A stretch of DNA of 64,000 bases. Source: Tyzzerella sp. An114. Lineage in GTDB: Bacteria; Bacillota; Clostridia; Lachnospirales; Anaerotignaceae. Each line of letters starts with the position of its first letter. Within the stretch, counting starts at the first letter, position 1. The stretch is from contig NZ_NFLT01000007.1 of assembly GCF_002161055.1 (NCBI RefSeq), positions 1-64,000 of the forward strand, in the 5' to 3' direction. The notes under the pieces are model-generated. The model saw nothing but the letters and a program-made list of their open reading frames with translations. It made no database searches and was not told where the DNA came from. Shown piece by piece: positions 1 to 11,212 of the stretch. The position numbers and the translations under genes were made by a program.

Positions 1-68
<68 letters not shown>

Positions 69-146
69 TGGAGATTTGGTTGAAGTGAATTTAACTGTTT
101 AGTTTTGAAGGACCAATTAATTAAATTTAATAGGTTTATAAATATT

Positions 147-265
147 TTCGGTGATGATGCGTTTAGGGGACACACCCGTTCCCATTCCGAACACGACGGT
201 TAAGACCTAAACGGCTGATGATACTTGGTGGGAAGCCGCCTGGGAAAGTAAGTGGTCGCCGGGAT
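147..265 (+). rRNA. rrf: 5S ribosomal RNA, copy 1 (between 16S and 23S)
   Basis: This is a complete 5S-like gene with the hallmark CCCATTCCGAACACG loop at 181-195 and closing ends CGGTGATG and TCGCCGGG. It is almost identical to the copy at 3646-3764, differing at 148, 164 and 209. It lies upstream of tRNA-Ile and 23S, not only after 23S as usual, so this operon carries two 5S genes. Exact ends are approximate. Confidence 0.95.
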
Positions 266-268
266 TAT

Positions 269-342
<74 letters not shown>

Positions 343-370
343 CTTTTAAGAAAATATTATATTATACTAT

Positions 371-443
371 GGGGGTTTAGCTCAGTTGGGAGAGCACCTG
401 CCTTGCAAGCAGGGGGTCACGAGTTCGAATCTCGTAATCTCCA
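371..443 (+). tRNA. tRNA-Ala (TGC)
   Basis: The acceptor GGGGGTT (371-377) pairs with AATCTCC (436-442) with two G-U wobbles. The anticodon TGC is at 404-406 and the T-arm is GAGTTCGAATCTC. It is the second spacer tRNA between 16S and 23S. Confidence 0.97.
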
Positions 444-630
444 CTCAGCATTGAATAACAGAGTTATTTAGTGCACTGTACCTTGAAAACTGAATATTGT
501 AAAAAAAGAGTCAATTAAATCGAGAAAAAACAAATTCTAAAAGATTTAACATGCAGTAAAGATTTATTTAATTAGATAATTCTTACAACAAATATGTAGT
601 ATCGCTACTACATTCAAGCATAGACAAAAT

Positions 631-3526
<2,896 letters not shown>

Positions 3527-3645
3527 ATAAAAAAAGTCAATAAAAAGGTATTGACAAGAAAAGAATTTGATGATAAAATGATTGAGTGACTGAAAAGAAG
3601 CAATATTCAGTTTTGAGGGTATAGCCCTTAAGAAAAAAGAAGATT

Positions 3646-3764
3646 TCCGGTGATGATGCGTTCAGGGGACACACCCGTTCCCATTCCGAACACGACGGTT
3701 AAGACCTGAACGGCTGATGATACTTGGTGGGAAGCCGCCTGGGAAAGTAAGTGGTCGCCGGGAT
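3646..3764 (+). rRNA. rrf: 5S ribosomal RNA, copy 2 (after 23S)
   Basis: This is the canonical downstream 5S gene, with the same CCCATTCCGAACACG loop and CGGTGATG...TCGCCGGG ends as copy 1. Relative to copy 1 it carries C at 3663 and G at 3708 in place of a T-A pair, so the helix is kept. It is followed after a few bases by tRNA-Asn. Confidence 0.96.
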
Positions 3765-3770
3765 TAATAA

Positions 3771-3845
3771 TCCTCGATAGCTCAGCGGTAGAGCACTCGG
3801 CTGTTAACCGATAGGTCGTAGGTTCGAATCCTACTCGGGGAGCCA
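3771..3845 (+). tRNA. tRNA-Asn (GTT)
   Basis: The acceptor TCCTCGA (3771-3777) pairs with TCGGGGA (3835-3841) with a wobble. The anticodon GTT is at 3803-3805, the T-arm is AGGTTCGAATCCT, and CCA is encoded at 3843-3845. It is the first gene of the seven-tRNA tail of the rRNA operon. Confidence 0.97.
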
Positions 3846-3855
3846 ATTTTAATAA

Positions 3856-3927
3856 GGCCCAATGGTCAAGCGGTTAAGACACGGCCCTTTCACGGCTGTA
3901 ACCCGGGTTCGATTCCCGGTTGGGTCA
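3856..3927 (+). tRNA. tRNA-Glu (TTC)
   Basis: The acceptor GGCCCAA (3856-3862) pairs with TTGGGTC (3920-3926). The anticodon loop CTTTCAC places TTC at 3889-3891. The T-arm is GGGTTCGATTCCC. CCA is not encoded. Confidence 0.97.
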
Positions 3928-3941
3928 TTTTAATTTAATAT

Positions 3942-4014
3942 GCCGATGTGGCTCAATTGGCAGAGCAGCTGACTTGTAATCAGCAGGTTAACGGTTCGAG
4001 TCCGTTCATCGGCT
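3942..4014 (+). tRNA. tRNA-Thr (TGT)
   Basis: The acceptor GCCGATG (3942-3948) pairs with CATCGGC (4007-4013). The anticodon TGT is at 3975-3977 and the T-arm is CGGTTCGAGTCCG. CCA is not encoded. Confidence 0.97.
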
Positions 4015-4021
4015 TTAATGT

Positions 4022-4098
4022 GGGTCTTTAGCTCAGTTGGTTAGAGCATCCGGCTCATAACCGGACGGTCCTGGGTTCGAGTCCCCGAAGACCCACCA
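4022..4098 (+). tRNA. tRNA with CAT anticodon (elongator Met or Ile2)
   Basis: The acceptor GGGTCTT (4022-4028) pairs with AAGACCC (4088-4094), and CCA is encoded at 4096-4098. The loop CTCATAA gives anticodon CAT. It is not initiator tRNA: position 1 pairs normally and the three-GC anticodon-stem signature is missing. The body resembles Gram-positive tRNA-Ile2, whose CAT is modified to lysidine, as much as elongator Met, so the identity is left open. Confidence 0.9.
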
Positions 4099-4131
4099 TT
4101 TTTATTAAATTAATTTTTTTAAACTTAATAT

Positions 4132-4208
<77 letters not shown>

Positions 4209-4212
4209 TTAT

Positions 4213-4285
4213 GGGAGTTTAGCTCAGCTGGGAGAGCACCTGCCTTACAAGCAGGGGGTCACAGGTTCGAGCCCTGTAACTCCCA
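4213..4285 (+). tRNA. tRNA-Val (TAC)
   Basis: The acceptor GGGAGTT (4213-4219) pairs with AACTCCC (4278-4284). The anticodon TAC is at 4246-4248 and the T-arm is AGGTTCGAGCCCT. Its D-arm and anticodon stem are almost the same as those of the tRNA-Ala at 371-443. Confidence 0.97.
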
Positions 4286-4300
4286 TTTTTATATATATAT

Positions 4301-4384
4301 GCCCGAGTGGCGGAACTGGCAGACGCACAGGACTTAAAATCCTGCGGGGTAAAACCCGTACCGGTTCGATTCCGGTCTCGGGCA
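4301..4384 (+). tRNA. tRNA-Leu (TAA)
   Basis: This is a class II tRNA with a long variable arm (CGGGGTAAAACCCG). The acceptor GCCCGAG (4301-4307) pairs with CTCGGGC (4377-4383). The anticodon TAA is at 4335-4337. It is the last gene of the rRNA-tRNA unit and is followed immediately by a terminator. Confidence 0.97.
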
Positions 4385-4390
4385 GTTTCT

Positions 4391-4423
4391 AAAGCATTAA
4401 ACTTATGTTTAATGCTTTTTTTA
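4391..4423 (+). terminator. Terminator of the rRNA-tRNA operon
   Basis: The stem AAAGCATTAAAC/GTTTAATGCTTT with a four-base loop is followed by a T tract, seven bases after tRNA-Leu. Confidence 0.9.
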
Positions 4424-4431
4424 TTTTTTAA

Positions 4432-4466
4432 TAAAAATAAAAAAATAACTGGCAAAATTATGCCAG
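4432..4466 (-). terminator. Terminator after the small membrane protein gene
   Basis: On the minus strand the stem CTGGCA/TGCCAG is followed by a T-rich run (plus-strand A tract 4432-4448). It lies just past the stop codon at 4479. Confidence 0.65.
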
Positions 4467-4478
4467 CTATTTTAAATA

Positions 4479-4823
4479 TTATTTGTATTTTATTTTAATA
4501 ATTTTCTTGATTGATAGTATTATAAAAAAAATTCCCAATATATTTATTAATAACATATTGATTGAATAATTGCTTATTTCTTTATCTAAAAATAATACTA
4601 GAGGAAATATTGTTAAAATAAAACCTAAAAATATTAATACTATTGGAATATAATATTTTTTCTGTATTAATATTTGTCTTAATATAATTAAAAAACTTAA
4701 AAATATTCCTATAAAACTTAATCCAGGAGAGTCATCTTCATTTCCCAGTGTAAATAATACTGTTCCAATAATTATACCTAATATAATAAAAATTATGTTT
4801 TTTAGATTATAATGGGTATTCAT
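4479..4823 (-). CDS. Small integral membrane protein, unknown function
   Basis: This 114-residue protein is almost entirely hydrophobic. I see four probable membrane segments separated by short charged turns (the first loop has GNEDDSPG at about residues 28-35, the C-terminus ends KKIIKIKYK). A weak ribosome binding site precedes the ATG. No catalytic motif or family is recognisable. It is transcribed toward the rRNA operon and has its own small terminator, so it looks like a single-gene unit. It is likely real, because the reading frame has a coherent membrane topology and normal codon use, but no function can be proposed. Confidence 0.6.
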   Translation of the reverse strand: MNTHYNLKNIIFIILGIIIGTVLFTLGNEDDSPGLSFIGIFLSFLIILRQILIQKKYYIPIVLIFLGFILTIFPLVLFLDKEISNYSINMLLINILGIFFIILSIKKIIKIKYK

Positions 4824-4858
4824 ATAAATCTCCTTTAATATAATTAATTTTTAAATTT

Positions 4859-5875
4859 TTAATATCTTATCATATCTCTTGTTATATCACTTATTGAGAA
4901 TGCTCCACACATTGCCATTGTGTCTTTAAGCTCTGCTCCTAATTTATCTATATATGTTTTAACTCCTTCTTTATCACCGCCATATACAGCTGTTACGAAT
5001 GGTCTACATATTAAAACACCGTCAGCTCCCATAGCAAGGGCTTTAAATATATCTGTTCCAGAACGTATTCCACCATCAACAAATACTTTCATACTACCGT
5101 TAACAGCGTCAACTATTTCTCCTAAAACCTCAGCTGTTGCAGCACATTGGTCAAGAACTCGTCCGCCGTGGTTTGAAACTACTATGGCATAAGCTCCTGC
5201 TTCTTTTGCCTTTAATGCTCCTTTAACTGTCATTACACCTTTTACTATAAATGGAACTTTTGCTTCTTTTACTATTTCTGAAAGCTCTGATACAGATTTG
5301 CTTCCTGCTGGTGGTGTCATATTTTTGAGAAATGGAAGTCCCGCTGCATCAATATCCATAGCAACAGCAAAAGAATTTGCTTCTTTAACAAGGGTTAATT
5401 TTTCTTTTATTGTATCTATATTCCATGGTTTAACAGTAGGTATTCCGATACCATTATTTTCTTTTATAGCTTTTGTTGCTGCAATCATAACATTTGGGTC
5501 TGTGCCGTCTCCTGTAAATGCTGCTATGCCTTTTTCTGCACAAGCTGATACAAGTACATCATTATATGTAACATCGTTGTATTTATCACTATAATGAAGT
5601 GTTACAGCTCCTACTGGACCAGCAAAAAATGGATATTCAAATTTTTTACCAAATAATTCAACAGATGTATCAACAGTTTTGTTTTTACATATTGTATCCA
5701 TGTTTACACGTATTTCTTGCCATTTTGAATAGTTTCTTATAGCTGTGTCACCAACACCCTTTGCTCCGGGACCAGGTATTTTGTTTTTACAAGCAACACC
5801 ATTACATACAGGGCAAGCTTTGCAGAGTTCTCCTATATTTTTTTTTGCGTTTTCTAATACTTCGTTGTAGTTCAT
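4859..5875 (-). CDS. FMN-dependent alpha-hydroxy-acid oxidizing protein with N-terminal Cys cluster
   Basis: This 338-residue protein belongs to the FMN-binding TIM-barrel family of lactate and glycolate oxidases and dehydrogenases. The family signature VSNHGGR (catalytic His and Arg) lies near residue 230, followed by the phosphate-binding VFVDGGIRSGTDIFKALAMG segment. An FMN hydroxy-acid enzyme typically oxidises an L-2-hydroxy acid to the 2-oxo acid in the cytoplasm. The N-terminus has four cysteines (C18, C21, C24, C29) not found in classical lactate oxidase, which suggests an Fe-S or other metal site and so a dehydrogenase more than an oxygen-using oxidase in this presumed anaerobe. The start is supported by AAAGGGGG before the ATG. 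The substrate is not determined. A type 2 IPP isomerase is the nearest alternative but lacks this signature. Confidence 0.85.
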   Translation of the reverse strand: MNYNEVLENAKKNIGELCKACPVCNGVACKNKIPGPGAKGVGDTAIRNYSKWQEIRVNMDTICKNKTVDTSVELFGKKFEYPFFAGPVGAVTLHYSDKYNDVTYNDVLVSACAEKGIAAFTGDGTDPNVMIAATKAIKENNGIGIPTVKPWNIDTIKEKLTLVKEANSFAVAMDIDAAGLPFLKNMTPPAGSKSVSELSEIVKEAKVPFIVKGVMTVKGALKAKEAGAYAIVVSNHGGRVLDQCAATAEVLGEIVDAVNGSMKVFVDGGIRSGTDIFKALAMGADGVLICRPFVTAVYGGDKEGVKTYIDKLGAELKDTMAMCGAFSISDITRDMIRY

Positions 5876-6094
5876 AAAAGAAATCCCCCTTTAAATATTA
5901 CAATAATACTTTAGTATTTATTATAACACTTTAATTTTGATATTTATTAAGAATTTATTAAAAACCATTTATATATATAGAAAAATTTTGTTTTACATTT
6001 TATAATTTATATAAAATAATGTGGAACAAATAGGTACACATTTTAGTCTAATTTATTAAAAGGAATATTAAAATATTATAAGGAGGGATTTTTT

Positions 6095-7618
6095 ATGAAA
6101 TATAATGTTAAAAAATTTGTGGCTGTTGTTTCTGCTGCTATAATGACATTTGGAGCTTTTTCTGTTAATGCTTTTGCATATACTGAAAATCGTGTTACAA
6201 ATCAGGTTAGAGTTAAATCAGGTACAGAACTTACAGAGAGTAATGCTCCTAAACTTATTATAAATGGAAGCGAAGACCATAAAGAAAACTTTAGTTTTGA
6301 AGTTTATCTTGATAATGCTGAATGGACAGATAAATATTCTGAAAAAGGCGAATTAGAAAATGGTGTTGAGTATGTAAAACTTACATCAACAAGAATGATT
6401 ATAAATGTTGATGTAGCAAAATTTGATGCTGTAAATGATGATATAGAAATACCTCTTTATGTTTCTGTTGAAGGCTCTGGAGATGCATATGTTGGTATAA
6501 ATTCAAAAAGTTCAGCTGTTTCAAGTGGTGAGTATAAATTTGCAACTGCTGGAACAAGTGAAATTAAAATATATAATGAACCTGTTGAAAATATGAAAGA
6601 AAACGGTTCTATAAATGAAATTGTTATTCAGGACGATTTTAATTCAAATATAAAAAGTGGAACAAAATATACTATAAAACTTAAAGGTGGTTTTGCTTTT
6701 GCTGAACTTCCAACAATGGACAATTCAGGAAAATACTCAAACAAAACAAAAGTAGAGTTTGGAAATGATGATAAAACATCTTTAGTTATAACAGTTACAA
6801 GTGGAACTCCTTCTGGAACAGGTAGTATTACTCTTACAGATATAAAACTTGACACAAAAAATGCTTCCTATGGAGATATAAAGGCTGATTTTACAAACAG
6901 TGCTGGAGGAAGTGGAGAGCTTAAATTTGGAACTTTTGGCGATAGCAATTTGACAGCAAGTGAAATAAAATTTGATAGTAGTATAAAATATGAAGATGAC
7001 AAGGCTGTAATAAGTGGTACAGGTACAAAAGGTAAAATATTAGTATTGACTATTGATGATAAAGAAATTGACAGATTAAGAGTTGATGAAAATGGTCAGT
7101 GGCAGTTTAGCGTTGATAAAAATTCTGTAAATGACGGAAAAACTCATACAATACAAGCTGCATACTATAATGGTGATACAAAAGAACTTTATTATATTAC
7201 AAAGCTTGAATACAGTGGAGAAACAAAAAAATCTGTTGTTTATGCAATAGGCGCTAATGGATATTTTTATAATGATAAACAGGTTTATACAGACGGAGTT
7301 CCTTATATTGACCAGTCAGGCAGAACAATGATACCTCTTAGAACATTTTCAAATTCAATGGGAATTTCTGATACAGATATAAATTGGAATGCCCAAACAG
7401 GAGAAATAACAATAAAAACACCAGAAGGAGATATTTATCTCAAAGTAGGAGGAACAACAATATCATCACCAAAGGGCGAAATAAAACTTGAATGTCCTGC
7501 AACTATAAAAGATAATCGCACATACATACCACTTAGAGGAGTACTTAATGCCTATGGAATTTCTGATGATAATATAGAGTGGAGTCCAAGTTCAGAGACA
7601 ATAACTGTATTCTATTAA
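6095..7618 (+). CDS. Secreted surface protein with C-terminal copper-amine-oxidase-like stalk domain
   Basis: This 507-residue protein has a signal peptide (cleavage after the first 29 or so residues, at AFA-YTEN). The middle is Ser/Thr/Gly/Asp-rich beta-type sequence. The C-terminal 130 residues match the copper amine oxidase N-terminal-like stalk domain: paired motifs MIPLRTFS and YIPLRGVL, each followed by a W-N/S-x-x-T/S-x-T-I strand. In Clostridia this module occurs on secreted and cell-wall proteins and has no oxidase activity by itself. The first 90 mature residues are visibly related to the larger surface protein at 25637 (NRVTNQV versus NRISNVV, then FSFEVYLDNAEW versus FSFELVLDGAEW), so the two are paralogues. 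GGAGGG precedes the ATG. It has its own terminator. The role is probably structural or envelope-associated. Confidence 0.8.
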   Translation: MKYNVKKFVAVVSAAIMTFGAFSVNAFAYTENRVTNQVRVKSGTELTESNAPKLIINGSEDHKENFSFEVYLDNAEWTDKYSEKGELENGVEYVKLTSTRMIINVDVAKFDAVNDDIEIPLYVSVEGSGDAYVGINSKSSAVSSGEYKFATAGTSEIKIYNEPVENMKENGSINEIVIQDDFNSNIKSGTKYTIKLKGGFAFAELPTMDNSGKYSNKTKVEFGNDDKTSLVITVTSGTPSGTGSITLTDIKLDTKNASYGDIKADFTNSAGGSGELKFGTFGDSNLTASEIKFDSSIKYEDDKAVISGTGTKGKILVLTIDDKEIDRLRVDENGQWQFSVDKNSVNDGKTHTIQAAYYNGDTKELYYITKLEYSGETKKSVVYAIGANGYFYNDKQVYTDGVPYIDQSGRTMIPLRTFSNSMGISDTDINWNAQTGEITIKTPEGDIYLKVGGTTISSPKGEIKLECPATIKDNRTYIPLRGVLNAYGISDDNIEWSPSSETITVFY

Positions 7619-7646
7619 TATTATTAAAATATTTAAGATATTTATA

Positions 7647-7680
7647 AAAGGGGATACCTTTTGGTATCCCTTTTTGTTTT
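7647..7680 (+). terminator. Terminator after the stalk-domain protein gene
   Basis: AGGGGATACC/GGTATCCCTT with a TTTT loop is followed by a T-rich tail. Confidence 0.92.
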
Positions 7681-7698
7681 ATTATATTTTGGTATATT

Positions 7699-7727
7699 TT
7701 GTTATATATTGATTTATAGTTTATACT
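7699..7727 (+). promoter_or_regulatory. Housekeeping promoter of the CmpB-like gene
   Basis: TTGTTA (7699-7704), 17-base spacer, TATACT (7722-7727). Predicted start near 7734, 30 bases before the ATG at 7764. Confidence 0.65.
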
Positions 7728-7763
7728 TAATAGAGAGGCTTTTATATCAGAAAGGTGGAATAC

Positions 7764-8309
7764 ATGAAAAATAAAATTTCTTTAGCACTTTCAAAAAACT
7801 TTCTCTTTTTCTTATTAGTTTCGATTTTAGGTTGGATTTATGAAGTTTTTCTTGATGTTGTTGTTTATCGCTGGGGATTTTCAAACAGAGGTGTTTTAAA
7901 AGGTCCTTATTTACCTGTATATGGCTGTGGAGCTTTGGCAATGCTTTTTTGTCTAAAAAATTTGATGAAAAAGAAAATAAAAGTTTCTAAAATAAATATA
8001 ACTCCAGCTATTGTTTTTGTTGGTATAATGGCAATAACAACATTTATAGAGCTTATTGCTAGTTATATTATGGAATGGACAAAGGGAGAATGGCTTTGGG
8101 ATTATACAAGATTTAATTTCAATTTTCAAGGAAGAATTGCTTTAAATCCTAGTGTGCGTTTTGGTATAGGTGGAATGGTTATACTTTATTTTATATATCC
8201 GTTTTTTGAAAAATTTGTAAATTATATAGGAATTAAAAAGACAACAATAATTGCATTAATAACAAGTATTATTATGTTTGTAGATTTTATATTCTCTTTT
8301 GCTATATAA
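7764..8309 (+). CDS. Putative ABC-transporter-type membrane protein (CmpB/PF06541 family)
   Basis: The 181-residue protein has about five membrane segments. The segment LGWIYEVFLD... followed by NRGVLKGPYLPVYGCG is typical of the family annotated as putative ABC transporter permease (CmpB). No ATPase partner lies nearby, so transport is unproven and only the family call is firm. I chose the ATG at 7764 because the AAAGGTGG ribosome binding site at 7751-7758 overlaps the upstream in-frame GTG at 7755, which cannot be the start. A good promoter lies at 7699-7727. No clear terminator separates it from asnB. Confidence 0.75.
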   Translation: MKNKISLALSKNFLFFLLVSILGWIYEVFLDVVVYRWGFSNRGVLKGPYLPVYGCGALAMLFCLKNLMKKKIKVSKINITPAIVFVGIMAITTFIELIASYIMEWTKGEWLWDYTRFNFNFQGRIALNPSVRFGIGGMVILYFIYPFFEKFVNYIGIKKTTIIALITSIIMFVDFIFSFAI

Positions 8310-8453
8310 AGTGTATAAAAATTTTGAAAAAACGGATTTTAATTATACAGCCTCTTTGTTGATTTTAAAGTTGAAATGTGATACAGTTTTTTATATTGAA
8401 AATTTTTAGATTTTTTAGATTATAAGGCTTTTTGCCACAGGAGGATATATAAA

Positions 8454-10289
8454 ATGTGCGGTTTTTGCGGTTTTACAGGTAACCTTGTAAAAAGTGAAGA
8501 AATACTCACTGGAATGATGAATAAAATCATTCATAGAGGTCCTGACAGTGAAGGAAAATTTATTAGTGATGATATTGCTATGGGATTTCGTCGTTTAAGT
8601 ATCATTGACCTTGACCACGGTTCTCAGCCTATGTCAAATGAGACAGACAATATTGTTATAACTTTTAATGGTGAGATATACAATCATCAAGAACTTAGAG
8701 AAGACCTTATTGCTAAAGGTCATGTATTTAAAAATAATTCAGATACAGAGGTTCTTATTCACTCTTATGAGGAATATGGCGAAAAAATGCTTGATAACCT
8801 TAGAGGTATGTTTGCTTTTGTTATATGGGACAGCAAAAACAAAACTCTTTTTGGTGCAAGAGACTTTTTTGGAATAAAACCTTTTTATTATGCTGAAATA
8901 GACGGACAACTTGTTTATGGTTCAGAGATAAAAAGTATACTTGAATATCCAGGATATAAAAAAGCTGTAAATAAAGTTGCTCTTGAAAATTATCTTACTT
9001 TCCAGTATTCAGTTCTTGAGGAGACATTCTTTAAAGGTATATACAAACTTATGCCTTCTCATTGTTTTACATTTAAAGATGGTAAAATGGATATAAAACG
9101 TTATTGGGAGCCTGTTTTTGAAGCTGATGAAAGTAAAAATCTTGATGACCTTGTTGATGAGATAGACAACGCTATGCAGGACTCTATCAAAAAACATAAA
9201 ATAAGTGATGTTGAGGTTGGTTCATTCCTTTCAAGTGGTGTTGACTCAAGCTATGTTGCCGCTTGTTTTAAAGGTGATAAAACATTCACAGTAGGCTTTG
9301 ATTATGAAAAATATAATGAAATAGATTATGCAAAAGCTCTTTCAAAGAAAATTGGAATTGATAATTACAGCAAACTTATAACAACTGATGAGTATTGGGA
9401 TACAATATCAAAAGTTCAGTACCATATGGACGAGCCTTTAGCTGACCCTTCTGCTGTTGCTCTCTATTTTGTAAGTCAGACAGCAGCAAAACACGTTAAA
9501 GTTGCTCTCTCTGGAGAGGGTGCTGATGAATTCTTTGGAGGATATAATATATACAGAGAGCCTCATTCACTTGCTCCTATAACAAGACTTCCTATGCCTG
9601 TTAGAAAAGGTCTTGGAAAGGTTGCAAAGGCTATTCCTTTCAAAGTTAAAGGTAAAAATTATCTCATAAGAGGAAGTAAAACTTTACAGGAAAGATTTAT
9701 AGGAAATGCTTTTATGTTTAATGAGGAGGAAAGAGAAAAAATTCTCAAAAATCCTACTGGAAAATATCCTCATACACAGCTTACAAAACCTTTCTATGAT
9801 AAAGTTAAGGATAAAGACGAAGTTACGCAGATGCAATATATAGACATTCATTTCTGGCTTATAGGAGATATTCTCTTAAAGGCTGATAAAATGAGTATGG
9901 CTCATTCTCTTGAGGTTAGAGTTCCTTTCCTTGATAAAGAGGTATTTAATGTTGCAAGAACTGTACCTGTAAAATACAGAGTTACAAAAGAAAATACAAA
10001 ATATGCCATGAGAATGGCTGCTCATAGATATTTACCTGATATGGTTGCAGAGAAAAAGAAATTAGGTTTCCCTGTTCCAATTCGTATATGGCTTAAAGAG
10101 GATAAATACTATAATAAAGTTAAAAAAGCTTTCACAGGCACTGCTGCAAGAGAATTTTTCAATGTTGATGAGATTGTAAAACTTCTTGATGAGCATAAAG
10201 CCGGAAAAGCTGATAACAGCAGAAAAATTTGGACAATATTTGTATTTATACTTTGGCATAAAGAATATTTTGGTAAAAAAGCTGCTTAA
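8454..10289 (+). CDS. asnB: Asparagine synthase, glutamine-hydrolysing
   Basis: The 611-residue enzyme makes asparagine from aspartate, glutamine and ATP in the cytoplasm. The N-terminal class II glutaminase domain starts MCGFCGF, so Cys2 becomes the nucleophile after Met removal, and contains the RGPDSEG, FNGEIYNH and SDTEVL motifs. The C-terminal synthetase domain has the ATP pyrophosphatase loop LSSGVDSSY near residue 257 and the ALSGEGADEFFGGY motif. Length matches the family. AGGAGG lies upstream at a proper distance. It is a monocistronic unit closed by a strong terminator. No T-box or other leader is visible in the 140 bases upstream. Confidence 0.97.
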   Translation: MCGFCGFTGNLVKSEEILTGMMNKIIHRGPDSEGKFISDDIAMGFRRLSIIDLDHGSQPMSNETDNIVITFNGEIYNHQELREDLIAKGHVFKNNSDTEVLIHSYEEYGEKMLDNLRGMFAFVIWDSKNKTLFGARDFFGIKPFYYAEIDGQLVYGSEIKSILEYPGYKKAVNKVALENYLTFQYSVLEETFFKGIYKLMPSHCFTFKDGKMDIKRYWEPVFEADESKNLDDLVDEIDNAMQDSIKKHKISDVEVGSFLSSGVDSSYVAACFKGDKTFTVGFDYEKYNEIDYAKALSKKIGIDNYSKLITTDEYWDTISKVQYHMDEPLADPSAVALYFVSQTAAKHVKVALSGEGADEFFGGYNIYREPHSLAPITRLPMPVRKGLGKVAKAIPFKVKGKNYLIRGSKTLQERFIGNAFMFNEEEREKILKNPTGKYPHTQLTKPFYDKVKDKDEVTQMQYIDIHFWLIGDILLKADKMSMAHSLEVRVPFLDKEVFNVARTVPVKYRVTKENTKYAMRMAAHRYLPDMVAEKKKLGFPVPIRIWLKEDKYYNKVKKAFTGTAAREFFNVDEIVKLLDEHKAGKADNSRKIWTIFVFILWHKEYFGKKAA

Positions 10290-10308
10290 TGAGATTAAAT
10301 GAGATTAA

Positions 10309-10340
10309 ACGGCACAGTTTAACTGTGCCGTATTTTTTTT
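10309..10340 (+). terminator. Terminator of asnB
   Basis: ACGGCACAGTT/AACTGTGCCGT with a one-base loop centre and a T8 tail. A direct repeat of GAGATTAAA sits just before it. Confidence 0.93.
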
Positions 10341-10442
10341 GTGTTAAAATATTTTTAAGTTTTTTTAATGTTCTAAAACCCTTTTAAGGTTTATAATTAG
10401 TTATATAAATATAGTAAGTTAAATATGAAAAGGAGAAATAAT

Positions 10443-11174
10443 ATGAAAAAAATATATAGTTTACTCCTTGTTATTTTAATTCTTTTTTCATTCACAGCCT
10501 GTTCTTCAAATATATCAACATCAGAAGATAGTGTTGAGACAGTTTCAGAATTTAATTTTGAAGGGCAGAAGGCTAATGGTAAAAAAGAAGAAAATTCTGA
10601 CAATGAGGAAAAACGGATAACTACTGATGACGGAGCACCAGTAGCAGGACAAAACATATCAGAGGACTTTTCTATTATGAGAAATCCTGTTGACTCTCTT
10701 ATACGTTGTATGATTGAAAATAATATGGAATATGAGCCTCGTAATCCTGTTTTCTTTTGGAAAGCTATATTTTATTTTGCTAGTGGATATGGTGAGGGAG
10801 AGGAGCTTACAGAGGTTTATGATAATGAAATAAAAATATCAAGACAGAAAGTTCAGGAGTATGCAACAGTTCTTTTCTATGATTATGACGACCTTATGGA
10901 AATACCTGAAGAAGTCTCAAATTTTGTGACATATGATGAAAGTTATGATGCCTATATATTTAAAAGAGGAGATGTTGGTCTTGCATATTCATCAATAGAA
11001 AGTGTTAAAAATACAGATAATGGCTATAATGTTGTAGCTGATTTTTACACTATGGGTGATAAAAATATGGAATTGGATAGTAAATGGAATGTTGAAATGG
11101 TTGATAATCCTTATGTAAGTGGTATAACAGAGCTTAAATATTTATATACAATAAAAAGTATTGAAAAACAGTAA
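10443..11174 (+). CDS. Lipoprotein of unknown function
   Basis: This 243-residue protein starts with a short Lys-rich end, a hydrophobic helix and a lipobox FTAC, so it should be exported and lipid-anchored at that Cys. A low-complexity acidic and Ser-rich linker follows. The C-terminal 150 residues (from about MRNPVDSLI) form a compact globular domain with many Tyr and Asp. I recognise no family with certainty. I chose the ATG at 10443 because AAAGGAG at 10429-10435 fits it, while the upstream in-frame ATG at 10425 would place the site inside the gene. It has its own terminator, shared with murG from the opposite side. Confidence 0.75.
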   Translation: MKKIYSLLLVILILFSFTACSSNISTSEDSVETVSEFNFEGQKANGKKEENSDNEEKRITTDDGAPVAGQNISEDFSIMRNPVDSLIRCMIENNMEYEPRNPVFFWKAIFYFASGYGEGEELTEVYDNEIKISRQKVQEYATVLFYDYDDLMEIPEEVSNFVTYDESYDAYIFKRGDVGLAYSSIESVKNTDNGYNVVADFYTMGDKNMELDSKWNVEMVDNPYVSGITELKYLYTIKSIEKQ

Positions 11175-11185
11175 TTTCATAAAAT

Positions 11186-11212
11186 AAAAAGGGTGCTTTG
11201 CACCCTTTTTAT
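11186..11212. terminator. Bidirectional terminator between the lipoprotein gene and murG
   Basis: AAAGGGTGC/GCACCCTTT with a TTT loop. A and T tracts on both sides serve both convergent genes. murG ends at its edge. Confidence 0.9.

Noticed and set aside
8310-8453. Possible T-box before asnB
   Set aside because: There is no T-box core (GGTACCGC), no specifier loop and no terminator/antiterminator pair.
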